From the NCBI RefSeq assembly GCF_043195135.1, contig NZ_JBAFWP010000010.1: DNA of 64,000 bases; one strand, 5' to 3'. Below the pieces are notes generated by a model. The model was not told the origin of the DNA. It saw only the letters and a list, made by a program, of their open reading frames with translations, and did no database searches. Source of the DNA: NCEH01 sp043195135 (GTDB taxonomy: Bacteria; Pseudomonadota; Alphaproteobacteria; Rhizobiales; Xanthobacteraceae). The position numbers were made by a program, and so were the translations under genes. This document shows positions 31,154 to 40,180 of this stretch, in pieces; the stretch's first letter is position 1; the number at the start of each line of letters is the position of its first letter.

Positions 31154-34100
31154 CTATCGCCGGTAGTCGGCGAGGAAATTTGTCAGGCTCTTGGCATCCA
31201 GCGGCCGGCTGAACAGATAGCCCTGGATCTCGTCGCAGCGCAGCTTGCTTAGCAGATCCATCTGCTGGCGGGTCTCCACCCCTTCGGCGATCACCTTCAG
31301 CCCGAGCGAATGGGCGAGCGAGATGATGGCATCCACGATCATCATGGTATCGCGCCGGGGCGTCATGCCGGAGACGAAGGAGCGGTCGATCTTCAGCGCC
31401 GAAACCGGCAGCTGCGCCAGATATCCCAGCGAGGAATGGCCGGTGCCGAAATCATCGATGGCCACCTGCACGTCGTGGGCGCGCAATTGCTGGAGCTGGA
31501 CCACGGTGCGGTCGATATCCTCCATGGCGGCGCTTTCCGTCAGCTCGATCTCGAGCCACGGCGCGGGCCACCCGGAACCGGGCGGCGGCGCCATCTTGTC
31601 CAATATGGCGAGCACGTCCTCGACGAAATTCGGCTCGCGCATCTGCACCGCCGAGACGTTCACCGCAATCGGAAGATAAGGCAGCCCCGCCGCGAGCCAG
31701 GACGATTGGTCCTCCATGGCGCGGCGGATCACCCACAGGCCGACATCCACGATCATGCCGTTTTCTTCCAGCAGCGGCACGAACTGGCTTGGCTGCACCA
31801 TGGTGGTCTCGCTGTCCTGCCAGCGCAGCAGGGCTTCCAGGCCGATGATGTTGCCGGTGGAGATTTCCAGCTTCGGTTGATAATGGAGCTGGAATTCGTG
31901 GCCCGAAATGGCCTGGGCGAGGCGCATTTCCACTTCCATGCGGCGCGCCATCTCCTCGTGCATGCGCGGCTCGAAGAAGGAGATGCGCGCCCCCGAATTG
32001 CGCGCCCGGCGCAAGGCGGTCTCCGCATTGGCCAGCAGGGCGTCGGCGTCGTCCGCATCGTCGGGATAGATGGCGACGCCGGTCTGTATGGTCAGGGTGA
32101 CCTCGTGCGTGCCCACCTTGAACGGCTTGGAGAAGGCTTCGTCCAGCGAATGGTCCATGCGCAAGGTCGGCTCGCTCGGGTCGGCCTTGTTGGGCAGGAA
32201 GGTCGCGAACAGATTGCCGGAGATGCGTGCCACCCGGTCGGGAAAGCGGGACGCGGCCTTCAGCCGGTGCGCCACCTGGCGCAGCACGTCGTCGCCGGCG
32301 GCGCGGCCGAGCGTGGTGTTGATCGAGACGAAATTGCGCAGGTTGCCCAGCACGACGAGAAGCTGTTCCCCGTCTTCCTGCGCATTGTGCATCGCCTGGC
32401 GCAGGCGTTCGAGGAACAGGGCGCGATTGGGCAGCCCGGTGAGGCCGTCATATTGGCTCAGTTGCGCGAGCCGGTTCTGGGTCGAGAGATGGGTCAGCGC
32501 GAAGGAGATGTCCGCCACCAATTGCTTGAGCAGCAGCATTTCCTCGGCCGTGAAGAAGCCGCTGGCGCGCGCGCGGAGCACCAGCACGGCGATCAGGCGG
32601 GCGCCCTCGGCCAAAGGCAGCGCGACGCAGGAGGCCTTGCCCGACAGCGCGTCATTGTCGATGGCGGGGGCGCCGGTGGCGATCGCTTCCGCGATCAGCT
32701 GGGTGGTATCGATCGGCGCGAGGCTTGGCGCTTCGCTCGGGCCGGGATGCGCCTGCAGCACACCCTCGGCGCTGGCGGCGACCCGGCGCACCGGCAAGCC
32801 GCCGTCTGCCGCCCTGACATCGAGCAGCACCACCTCGGCCTTGGCGAACTGGCCCTCCTCGACCGCGATCTGGCACGCGCCCTCCAGCAGGGCGGTGCGA
32901 TCGGCCACCCGGACGATCAGGGAATTGATGCCGCTGAGCACGGCGCGGATGCGGGAGAGCCGCACGAGACGCAGTTCCTGCCGGCGCCGGTCGATGAACT
33001 GGCCGACCTGGCTGCCGAGGGCGGTGAACAGGGTGCCGAGGGCTGGATTGGAGGCGCGGGACGCCTGGCCGAAGAAGCCGAGCACGCCGATCACCTGGCC
33101 GCCGGTGACGACGGGAAACGCCAGCGCCGACGTCATGCCGAGCGCGCGCACCACGCTCGCGCGGCGGCACACCCGGTCGAGCTCGGCCTCGTCCAGCCAG
33201 ACCGGGGCGCCGCTCTCCCAGGCCTGCCCCAGCAGGCCCGCGTTCTTGGGAAAGTCGAACTGGCGGGTTTGGGCGAGAAAGTCGTCGGCCGCCGCGCTGT
33301 CCGCGTGCCAGGTGGCGACATGGCGCAGGCGGTCCGCGTCCGCGTCCATCTCCCACAATTCGCCCAGCTGGAAATCGGCGAGGGCGCAGATGGTGCGCAG
33401 GATTTCCGGCGCCGCCTGATCGATGGAGGAGGTTTCCGCCAGCACGCCGGCGAGGGCATACTGGATCTCCAGCCGCCATTGCGCCGCGGCGCGCTCGGCC
33501 ACCTCCCCCTCAAGCTGGCCCGAGCGTTCGGCGAGCTCGCTGAACAGGCAATGATTCTCGAAAATGCGGCCGACATAGGAGGCGAAGATGGAGAGCAGGC
33601 GCTCGTCGTCCGGCGAGAAGCCGTTCCGGCCGATCTTGTTCGAAGCGCAGACCCAGCCGAACGCGCGCGTGGTCGAGCGCACCGGCACGAACAGAAGCGA
33701 GCGCACCCTCGGAAACGCCACCGGCAGGCCGAGGTTGACCGCGTCCGTGGCATCGGCGAGATGGCGCGCCGCGCCGTTGGTGCCGAGCGGGATCGGCTGC
33801 GGCCCGTTCCGCAGAAGCTGGCTCTCCACCTCGCCGATCAGCTCCTCCGGCAGCCCGCTCGCGGCCGCATAGCCGACGCCGGGCGGGTCCGGCTCCCAAA
33901 GCCCCACCACCGCATGGCGCGCGGCGACGAGATCGCGGGTCCACCGGCAGAACACCCGGGCGATCTGCAAGGGCTCGCGCTCGGCGGCGATCTGGAGGCT
34001 CATCTCGATCAGCGCCATGAGCCGGCTGGTGGTCCATTCCAGCTCCTCGGTGGCCTGGACCAGCTTGTTGGAGACCAGCCGCAGGTGCTTGCGGTCGAAG

Positions 34101-34507
34101 CCGTGGTTATTGGGAGCGTCGGAGGGAACGATGGTGCGCTTGTGCGTCAGCACGTCGTTGACCACTTCCAGGATCAGCGCCGGGTCGGCCGGCTTGGTCA
34201 GCACATATTGGACGCCGCAGGCCTGGGCGAGGGTGAGCGCCTCGCGCTCGTTGTAATGGGCCGTGTAGAAGATGACCGGAATATCGGCGAGGCCGCCGGC
34301 CTGCCGCAGGGCGCGCACCAACTCGTAGCCATCGCCCGACGGCATCAGGATGTCGGAGATGACAAGGTCGGGAAATTCCTCATGGGCGATCGCCAGCGCG
34401 GTCGTGCCGTCGGCCGCCTCGATCAGCCGATGATCGCCATACTTGAGCAGCGTGACCAGGAACTCACGGTTGATCGCATGGTCATCGACGATGAGGATGG
34501 TCGCCAT
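31154..34507 (-). CDS. REC-GAF-GAF-GAF-(degenerate GGDEF)-EAL protein
   Basis: A 1117-residue soluble c-di-GMP signalling protein. A receiver at 1-120 has D8/D9, phospho-Asp D52 (SDILMPSGDG), T82 and K105. Three GAF-like modules follow (about 150-320, 340-515, 525-690). The GGDEF-type domain (about 700-860, from YDGLTGLPNRALFLERL) has SGNLF where GGDEF should be, so it cannot be a normal cyclase. The EAL domain (about 865-1115) keeps LEALLRW, IELTESAAMED, AIDDFGTGHSSL, IDRSFVSGM, AEGVET and QGYLFSRPL, so it should be an active c-di-GMP phosphodiesterase. It lies one base after the response regulator gene, which places it under the same histidine kinase. Confidence 0.92.
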   Translation of the reverse strand: MATILIVDDHAINREFLVTLLKYGDHRLIEAADGTTALAIAHEEFPDLVISDILMPSGDGYELVRALRQAGGLADIPVIFYTAHYNEREALTLAQACGVQYVLTKPADPALILEVVNDVLTHKRTIVPSDAPNNHGFDRKHLRLVSNKLVQATEELEWTTSRLMALIEMSLQIAAEREPLQIARVFCRWTRDLVAARHAVVGLWEPDPPGVGYAAASGLPEELIGEVESQLLRNGPQPIPLGTNGAARHLADATDAVNLGLPVAFPRVRSLLFVPVRSTTRAFGWVCASNKIGRNGFSPDDERLLSIFASYVGRIFENHCLFSELAERSGQLEGEVAERAAAQWRLEIQYALAGVLAETSSIDQAAPEILRTICALADFQLGELWEMDADADRLRHVATWHADSAAADDFLAQTRQFDFPKNAGLLGQAWESGAPVWLDEAELDRVCRRASVVRALGMTSALAFPVVTGGQVIGVLGFFGQASRASNPALGTLFTALGSQVGQFIDRRRQELRLVRLSRIRAVLSGINSLIVRVADRTALLEGACQIAVEEGQFAKAEVVLLDVRAADGGLPVRRVAASAEGVLQAHPGPSEAPSLAPIDTTQLIAEAIATGAPAIDNDALSGKASCVALPLAEGARLIAVLVLRARASGFFTAEEMLLLKQLVADISFALTHLSTQNRLAQLSQYDGLTGLPNRALFLERLRQAMHNAQEDGEQLLVVLGNLRNFVSINTTLGRAAGDDVLRQVAHRLKAASRFPDRVARISGNLFATFLPNKADPSEPTLRMDHSLDEAFSKPFKVGTHEVTLTIQTGVAIYPDDADDADALLANAETALRRARNSGARISFFEPRMHEEMARRMEVEMRLAQAISGHEFQLHYQPKLEISTGNIIGLEALLRWQDSETTMVQPSQFVPLLEENGMIVDVGLWVIRRAMEDQSSWLAAGLPYLPIAVNVSAVQMREPNFVEDVLAILDKMAPPPGSGWPAPWLEIELTESAAMEDIDRTVVQLQQLRAHDVQVAIDDFGTGHSSLGYLAQLPVSALKIDRSFVSGMTPRRDTMMIVDAIISLAHSLGLKVIAEGVETRQQMDLLSKLRCDEIQGYLFSRPLDAKSLTNFLADYRR

Positions 34508-34508
34508 G

Positions 34509-34889
34509 TCATTGGCTCGATCGCTGTGGCGGCAGGTGACGGGCGATCTGATGGGCGAAGATTTCCGGATCGATCGGCTTGGACAGATAGTCGTCGAACC
34601 CCGCGGCGATGATGTTCTCGCGATCGCCCGACATGGCCGAGGCGGTCACCGCCACCACCGGGATCGCGGCAAGCTCGGGATCCCGCTTGATGGCGGCGAC
34701 GATCTCGAACCCGTTCATGCCCGGCAGCTGCACGTCGCTGATGACGAGATCCGGCCGGTGCGCGCGGGCAAGATCGAGCCCCGCGCGGCCATCGCCGGTC
34801 TCGATCACCTCGTGGCCCGTGCACCGCAGAATGTAGGTCATGAGCTCGCGGCTGGTGGGATGGTCTTCGATGACCAGGATCTTGGTCAT
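34509..34889 (-). CDS. Single-domain response regulator (CheY-like)
   Basis: 126 residues forming one receiver domain. The acidic pocket is IEDH near residue 8, phospho-Asp D52 (SDVQLPGMNG), the Thr/Ser of VTASAMSGD near 82, and K104 of SKPIDPEIF. There is no output domain, so it works by protein-protein contact or as a phosphate carrier in a relay to the EAL protein. Its ATG overlaps the kinase stop by four bases. Confidence 0.93.
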   Translation of the reverse strand: MTKILVIEDHPTSRELMTYILRCTGHEVIETGDGRAGLDLARAHRPDLVISDVQLPGMNGFEIVAAIKRDPELAAIPVVAVTASAMSGDRENIIAAGFDDYLSKPIDPEIFAHQIARHLPPQRSSQ

Positions 34890-36385
34890 GATCCGGCCTC
34901 CGCCGGCAGGATCAAGGTGAAGGTCGAGCCCTTGCCATATTCGCTTTCCAGCTCGATGCGCCCCCCGAGATGTTCCGCCAGCCGGCGGCTGATGTGCAGG
35001 CCGAGGCCGCTGCCCTCGCGCGGCCCGGTTTCGGATTCGAAGCGGGCGAAGGCGTCGAACACGGTCGGCAGGTGCTCGGCGCGAATGCCCATGCCCGTGT
35101 CGGTCACGCTGAACCGAACCTCGCCGCTCGCGCCTTCGGCCGCCGGGCGCAGGCCGACATGGATGCTGCCCCGGTCGCAGAACTTGACCGCATTGGCGCT
35201 GAGATTGGTGAGGATCTGGATCAGCGCGCGCCGGTCGGTGCGGGCGATCAGGTTTGCCTCCGGCATGTCGAGGCTGAACTGAAGCCCTTTCTGCTCCACT
35301 TGATGCTGAAGGGCGCCGAACACGCCGCTCAGCACCTCCTGGCACACCACCGGCTCCATCCGCAGCTCGAATTTGTCGGCCTCGATGCGGGCGAGGTCCA
35401 GCAGGTCGTTGATCAGGGACAGCAGGTGGCGCCCGCTGCTCTGCACGGTCTTGAGCTGCCGTTCCTGGTCGTCGTTGAGAGGACCGGGCAGGCGCATCAG
35501 CAAGGTGCCCGTGAAGCCGATGACGGCATTCAGAGGGGTGCGCAGTTCATGGCTCATGGTCGCCAGAAAACGATCCTTGGCTTGCATGGCGCTGGCAAGC
35601 TGCTCGTTCTTCTCGCGCAGCGCGGCTTCGAAGCGCTTGCGCTCGGTGGCGTCGCGGATGGCGCTCAGCACCAGCGTGCCTTCCGGCGTCTGCAGCGGGC
35701 TGAGGCTGATGTCGACGGGGAATTCCGATCCGTCCGCGCGCAGGCCGTGCAGTTCGAGGCCCACCCCCATGGCGCGGACGCGCGGCTGCGCCACATAGCC
35801 TGCCCGGTGGTGGAGATGGGCCTTGCGCAGGCGCTCCGGCAGGAGGCGTTCCACCGGATCGCCGATCAGGCTGCCCGCGGGATAACCGAACAGCGCCTCG
35901 GCCTGGCTGTTGATCAGCACGATGCGGCCGGTGGCGTTGAGCACGACGATGGCGTCCGGCATCAGCTCGAACAGGTCGCGGAAACGGGTTTCCAGCAGCT
36001 TGGCGTCGCGCTGCACCCGCAATTGCGTCACATCCTTCTCGCCCAGCACGATCAGCGGGGCGGCGCCGCTGCCGTTGGTGTGGGTGATGCGCTTGGCGGT
36101 GACGTCCACATACATCAGCACCCCGTCCTTACGCCGCCGCAGCGCCTCGTATGTGCTGGGGCCGGCGGGGGGCAGGGTGTTGAGCGGGTCGGCCGTGCCA
36201 TCGGGCGCGTCGCGGGGCTGGACCAGTTCGCGCAGGCGCTCGCCGAGGGCTTCGGGCTGCGTATAGCCATACAGGCGCTCGGCGCCGCGATTCCACACCA
36301 GGACCCGGTGCTCGGCATCGATGGCGATCACCGCGTCGGGTGCCTCTTCCAGGATCAAGGCATCGTAGGCGCGGTCGCTGTCCAT
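34886..36385 (-). CDS. Soluble PAS-PAS histidine kinase
   Basis: 499 residues, no signal peptide or membrane helix, so a cytosolic sensor. PAS1 at about 10-125 (PDAVIAIDAEHRVLVWNRGAERLYGY) and PAS2 at about 135-250 (PDAIVVLNATGRIVLINSQAEALFGY). The HisKA H-box MSHELRTPLNAVIGF puts the phospho-His at residue 279. The HATPase has N box ILTNLSANAVKF, G1 DTGMGI and G2 EGSGLGLHI. It heads an operon with a single receiver and the REC-EAL protein, a compact relay likely setting c-di-GMP level in response to a cytosolic cue. Confidence 0.94.
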   Translation of the reverse strand: MDSDRAYDALILEEAPDAVIAIDAEHRVLVWNRGAERLYGYTQPEALGERLRELVQPRDAPDGTADPLNTLPPAGPSTYEALRRRKDGVLMYVDVTAKRITHTNGSGAAPLIVLGEKDVTQLRVQRDAKLLETRFRDLFELMPDAIVVLNATGRIVLINSQAEALFGYPAGSLIGDPVERLLPERLRKAHLHHRAGYVAQPRVRAMGVGLELHGLRADGSEFPVDISLSPLQTPEGTLVLSAIRDATERKRFEAALREKNEQLASAMQAKDRFLATMSHELRTPLNAVIGFTGTLLMRLPGPLNDDQERQLKTVQSSGRHLLSLINDLLDLARIEADKFELRMEPVVCQEVLSGVFGALQHQVEQKGLQFSLDMPEANLIARTDRRALIQILTNLSANAVKFCDRGSIHVGLRPAAEGASGEVRFSVTDTGMGIRAEHLPTVFDAFARFESETGPREGSGLGLHISRRLAEHLGGRIELESEYGKGSTFTLILPAEAGS

Positions 36386-36587
36386 GATCCGTTGCTCTCT
36401 GCTCTGGCGCGGATACGATCCGAAGCTTGCGTGCAGCTGACGCGCGAAATCTTTTCACCTGCCCTGGGCCCACGTCCTCATTTCAGCGGGGGGCCACTTT
36501 CATTGTTATAATTATGCGACGCAACTTGCGATAGATGTTCCGTGCGAAAACGGCCGTCTATTTGTGGCGTCGCCGCGCGCTTATTGT

Positions 36588-36608
36588 GCAAATGCGGGAA
36601 GCATTTGC
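36588..36608. repeat. Perfect 8-bp hairpin
   Basis: GCAAATGC, GGGAA loop, GCATTTGC. Perfectly symmetric and AT-containing in a GC-rich genome. It sits about 200 bases upstream of the kinase start; it could be an operator or a terminator for transcripts coming from htpG. No T-run follows on the minus strand. Confidence 0.5.
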
Positions 36609-36778
36609 GGAAAAATGGTAAAATCGTCCGAATTTCGTGCCGCGCCGGAAGTGGCGCCGCAGCAAATCCTATCGAATAGTGTGAGGAAGGGGCTGGCGCC
36701 GCACGAAAGCGCCCGGGGGGGGGCGAGGCCGCGGAGCGCGGGACGGCGTGCGATTCGTCGGCCGCGTGCGGGCGGCTT

Positions 36779-36809
36779 CGTCATGCACGGGTCAAGCCCA
36801 TGCATGACG
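36779..36809. repeat. Dispersed-type palindromic element CGTCATGCA...TGCATGACG
   Basis: A 31-base imperfect palindrome: CGTCATGCA at the left, TGCATGACG at the right, with an inner GGG/CCC pair around TCAAG. It resembles the very common CGTCATGCCCGGGCTT-type palindromes of Bradyrhizobium-like genomes, here with A/T substitutions. It is 41 bases past the htpG stop, so it could also help end htpG mRNA. Confidence 0.65.
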
Positions 36810-36850
36810 ATCTCTCCTGAACGGCGTCAATCCACGACTGTCGATCGACC

Positions 36851-38767
36851 CTAGCGCAGCGCGCGGGCGATCAGGCGGCCGAGCCGGGCGGAAAAGGCGC
36901 GGGGATCGCTCGGGCGCTCGCCGTCGGCGATCTGCGCCTCGTCGAGCAGAAGGCGCGCCGCATCCTCGCGGAACGCGGCCTCGTCCTCGCCCAGCTCCGC
37001 GAGCTTCACCACCAGATCGTGACGCGGGTTGATCTCCAGCACCGGCTTGGCACCGAGGCCGGCGCGCCCGGCGCTGGCCAGCAGCTTTTCCAATTCCCGG
37101 TCCATCCCGGTGTCGGCGGCCACCAAGCACACCGGGCTTTCCGTGAGCCGGTCGGACGCGCGCACGTCGGAGACCGCCTCGTCCAGCGCCGTCTTGAGAT
37201 AGGCGATGAAGGCGGAAACCGCTTCGCTGGCCTCGGCGGCGGGCTGGTCCGCGCCTTCCAGCAGCGGAATCAGCTTCAGGTCCGCCGAGCCCTGGGTGAC
37301 GGATTTGAACGGCTTGCCCTCGAAATCCAGGCCCGCCGTGACCCAGAAGCTGTCCACCTGATCCGGCAGCAGCAGCACTTCGATGCCGCGGGCGCGGAAG
37401 CCCTCCAATTGCGGCGAGGCGGCGATGCGCTCCAGATCGCTGCCGGTGGCATAATAAATCGCGGTCTGGTTCTCCCGCAGCGCCGCGACATAATCCTTTA
37501 GCGAGCGCCATGCACCGCCGGAGGCCGAGGTCTTGAAGCGGGCGAGGTTCAGAAGCGCGGCACGGCGCTCGTAATCCTCATAGAGACCTTCCTTGAGGAC
37601 CGGTCCGAAATTCTCCCAGATGCCCGCATAGGCCTCGGCATCGTTGGTGGCGAGCTTCTCCAGTTCGCCGAGAATGCGGTTCGACACGCCTTTCTTGATG
37701 GCGGCGAGGATCGGGCTTTCCTGGATCATCTCGCGCGACATGTTCAGCGGCAGGTCGGCGGAATCCACGAGCCCGCGCACGAAGCGCAGATAGCGCGGCA
37801 GCAATTCCGCCTCGTCGGTGATGAACACCCGCTTCACATAGAGCTTCATGCGCCCGTGGCGGTCGGGGTCGAACAGGTCGAAGGGCTTGGCGCCGGGCAC
37901 GAAGGCCAGCACCGCATATTCGTGCCGCCCTTCCGCGCGATAATGGAGCGTCAGCGCCGGGCGATCGAACTGGCCGGCGACGCTGCGATAGAAGTCGGCA
38001 TATTCGTCTTCGCTGATCTCGGACCTGGGCTTGGTCCAGAGCGCGGCGCCGTCGGCGATTTCGGAGGGCTCCTCCTCGTCCGTGCCGATCAGGACGATCG
38101 GCACCGGCACATGGCCGGACTGGGCCTTGACGATGCGCTCCAGATTATGGCGCTCGCAATAGGCGAGGGCGTCCTCCATCAGGTGCAGCACCACGCGGGT
38201 GCCGCGCGCGGGCGCCTCGGCCAGATCGATCGGGGCGATGGTGTAGGTGCCCTTGCCGTCGGAGGACCAGAGCGAAGCCTGCTCGGTGCCGGCACGGCGC
38301 GAGATCACGTCCACCTTCTCCGCCACCATGAAGGCGGAATAGAAGCCGACGCCGAACTGGCCGATGAGCTGGGTGCCTTCCCCGCCCGCATTGGCGGCGA
38401 TGCGGTCCATGAACGCCTTGGTGCCGGAACGGGCGATGGTGCCCAGCGCTTCCGCCATGTCGAGCGCGCTCATGCCGATGCCATTGTCCTCGATGACGAG
38501 GCGGCGCGCCGCCGCGTCGGGATGCAGCGTAATCCGCAGCTTCGGGTCGTCGCCGAGAAGGGCAGGGTCGCTGATCGACTCGTAGCGCAGCTTCTCGCAG
38601 GCATCGGCGGCATTGGAGATCAGCTCGCGCAGGAACACGTCCTTGTCCGAATAGACCGCGTGCACCATCAGGTGCAGCAGCTTGGCCACATCGGCCTCGA
38701 AGGCGTGGGTCTCGGCGGCGGGGGCGCTTGGGGCGGCGCTCTTGGTGGCGGCGCTCTCGGGGGTCAT
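36851..38767 (-). CDS. htpG: Molecular chaperone HtpG (Hsp90)
   Basis: A cytosolic ATP-dependent chaperone, 638 residues. The N-terminal GHKL ATPase domain has the ATP-binding ELISNAADACEKLRY, IEDNGIGMSALDMAE and IGQFGVGFYSAFMVAEKV. The middle domain contains FDLFDPDRHGRMKLYVKRVFI and LPLNMSREMIQESPIL, and the C-terminal dimerisation domain ends in RLIARALR. The start at 38767 follows a Pro/Ala-rich leader typical of alphaproteobacterial HtpG. A heat-shock-type promoter precedes it. Confidence 0.95.
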   Translation of the reverse strand: MTPESAATKSAAPSAPAAETHAFEADVAKLLHLMVHAVYSDKDVFLRELISNAADACEKLRYESISDPALLGDDPKLRITLHPDAAARRLVIEDNGIGMSALDMAEALGTIARSGTKAFMDRIAANAGGEGTQLIGQFGVGFYSAFMVAEKVDVISRRAGTEQASLWSSDGKGTYTIAPIDLAEAPARGTRVVLHLMEDALAYCERHNLERIVKAQSGHVPVPIVLIGTDEEEPSEIADGAALWTKPRSEISEDEYADFYRSVAGQFDRPALTLHYRAEGRHEYAVLAFVPGAKPFDLFDPDRHGRMKLYVKRVFITDEAELLPRYLRFVRGLVDSADLPLNMSREMIQESPILAAIKKGVSNRILGELEKLATNDAEAYAGIWENFGPVLKEGLYEDYERRAALLNLARFKTSASGGAWRSLKDYVAALRENQTAIYYATGSDLERIAASPQLEGFRARGIEVLLLPDQVDSFWVTAGLDFEGKPFKSVTQGSADLKLIPLLEGADQPAAEASEAVSAFIAYLKTALDEAVSDVRASDRLTESPVCLVAADTGMDRELEKLLASAGRAGLGAKPVLEINPRHDLVVKLAELGEDEAAFREDAARLLLDEAQIADGERPSDPRAFSARLGRLIARALR

Positions 38768-39091
38768 GGCGGCAGCTCTCCGGTTGAAGGCGACGACCAG
38801 ATGGCGGATGCCCCCGCCGATTTCAAGGGGCGGCGTGGGCGCAAACCGGCCCTCACGACCCATCGGGGAACGGCAAAGGCGCGCATCTCCTCCGGCATCG
38901 GATTCACTAACCCCAGGCTGCGTGGGGCACGCTTTCATCTTTAGCCATCTTCTTTATTTTTGCGGGGTTGTGGCGCCTGAAGATGAGGGAGGGTGGAGAA
39001 ATTATGCACCAATTGGATGCGAAAATGTCTTCTTCAACCGCAAAATGAGTCTTAGTCTTCGGCGGTCGAAGTGCCGCTGGGGGAGGGGATC
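38768..39091. other. Intergenic region between htpG and the 356-aa hypothetical gene
   Basis: 324 bases of divergent promoter region. The htpG side carries the heat-shock promoter. The other side is AT-richer (CATCTTCTTTATTTTTGCGG near 38945) and must hold the promoter of the hypothetical gene, which I cannot define precisely. No gene seen. Confidence 0.6.
38799..38827 (-). promoter_or_regulatory. Sigma-32 (RpoH)-type promoter of htpG
   Basis: On the minus strand, CTTGAAA (38827-38821), 14 bases, then CGCCATCT (38806-38799). This fits the RpoH consensus CTTGAAA and CCCCATNT well in sequence and spacing. The -10 box ends 31 bases before the htpG start codon. Confidence 0.75.
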
Positions 39092-40162
39092 ATGGCCGTT
39101 TATCGGATCATCGGGGATCACGTCATTGCCGAAGAGGATTTGCGCGCCAATCCATCCATGATTGGCAAATTCCTGCCAAACCCCGAGCTGCCGCCGGCGC
39201 TCGGCGGGCAGATCAAGCCGCTGGGCGCCACGACCCCCTTCGTGCCGATCGGCAAGGGCCTGCCGCTGACCGTGCTGATCCGCCACGTCTATACCGGCCA
39301 GTATCCGGACCCGAATGTCTTTGGCCGTAACGGCGATATCGCCGTGGTGTCGGGCGTGCGGGACTTCGACGTGTTCAACGCCGCGTCGCGCGCCCTCAAT
39401 TTCATTCAGCAATCGGTGCCGCCCTGTTCGCATTTGACGACGCCCAGCGCCTTCACCGACGGCACGCCGCTGGTCGCCTATTCGCCCGCGGTGCTCGCCG
39501 ACTCCATCACGCTGACCATCGAACTTGCGGCCGCGCGGTTTCCGCAGGGCTTCGTCAAATCCTTGTCCGGCGCCTTCACCGCGCTCGCGGGGATTCCGAT
39601 GCTGATGCCCTATGCGGGCTGGCTCCTCGGCAGCGGGCAGATCACGAAGCTGGCCGGCGACATCGGCCACGCGCTGATGGACGGGCCGGTGTTCACGAAG
39701 ACCGAACAGCTCGATTTCGAGTGGCCCGGGACCGAACAGGCGGTCGCGGATTTTCGCGTGATCTCCCGCCCGGAGTTCCGCGCGGATCTGTTCAAATACA
39801 AGGACGGCCGGGGCCTCGTCGATCTCGACGACCAAGCCTATCGGGGCGAGCAGCCTTATGTGATCGTGAGCCTCGACGGGCGCAGGAACGACAAATACGC
39901 GAAGTTCGCCCCGACGCTCGCCAGCGCCGCCGTGCTGGAGCGCTTCTTCCAGGTGAAGGAGGGGCAGCAGGCCGCCATCGATACGCTGATCGAGGGCATG
40001 CGGCTCGCCTCCGATCTGAAATATCGGCAGCTGGCCGAAGGGCTGGCCCAGGAGATCGCCGCCGCCGCGGGCGATGCGGAGACGATCAAGTCCCTCACCC
40101 AGCAATTGAAGGCGGTGCGCGACAACATCCAGACCCCGGCGCTCCGCCCGCCCATGCCCTGA
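39092..40162 (+). CDS. Hypothetical protein, 356 aa, family not recognised
   Basis: GGGAGGGG stands 4 bases before the ATG. No signal peptide. Segments worth noting: VTRD-like VSGVRDFDVFNAASRALNF, a hydrophobic stretch at about residues 160-190 (LSGAFTALAGIPMLMPYAGWLLG) that could be a buried helix or one membrane pass, FEWPGTEQAVADFRVISRPEFRADLFKY, and PYVIVSLDGRRNDKYAKFAPTLASAAVLERFF. The C-terminal 80 residues look helical. Codon use is ordinary for the window. It is monocistronic, divergent from htpG and convergent with an NAD(P)-reductase gene. I can assign no function. Confidence 0.75.
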   Translation: MAVYRIIGDHVIAEEDLRANPSMIGKFLPNPELPPALGGQIKPLGATTPFVPIGKGLPLTVLIRHVYTGQYPDPNVFGRNGDIAVVSGVRDFDVFNAASRALNFIQQSVPPCSHLTTPSAFTDGTPLVAYSPAVLADSITLTIELAAARFPQGFVKSLSGAFTALAGIPMLMPYAGWLLGSGQITKLAGDIGHALMDGPVFTKTEQLDFEWPGTEQAVADFRVISRPEFRADLFKYKDGRGLVDLDDQAYRGEQPYVIVSLDGRRNDKYAKFAPTLASAAVLERFFQVKEGQQAAIDTLIEGMRLASDLKYRQLAEGLAQEIAAAAGDAETIKSLTQQLKAVRDNIQTPALRPPMP

Positions 40163-40164
40163 GC

Positions 40165-40179
40165 GGGGCGCCGCGCCCC
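40165..40179. terminator. Short hairpin between convergent genes
   Basis: GGGGCG-CCG-CGCCCC sits immediately after the hypothetical gene's stop and next to the end of the convergent reductase gene. There is no T-run; the position is the main argument. Confidence 0.3.
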
Positions 40180-40180
40180 C

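Larger units (their letters stand above)
36386..36850. other. Intergenic region between htpG and the histidine kinase
   Basis: 465 bases with no convincing gene. AT-richer than its surroundings around 36490-36670. It holds a hairpin (36588-36608), a run of nine G at 36715-36723 and a dispersed-type palindrome (36779-36809). The histidine-kinase promoter must lie at the kinase-proximal end, but I cannot place it. Confidence 0.6.

Noticed and set aside
31310..34612. Open frame of about 1100 codons on the plus strand opposite the REC-EAL gene
   Set aside because: No motifs, composition typical of an antisense frame; the minus strand has clear REC, GAF and EAL motifs.
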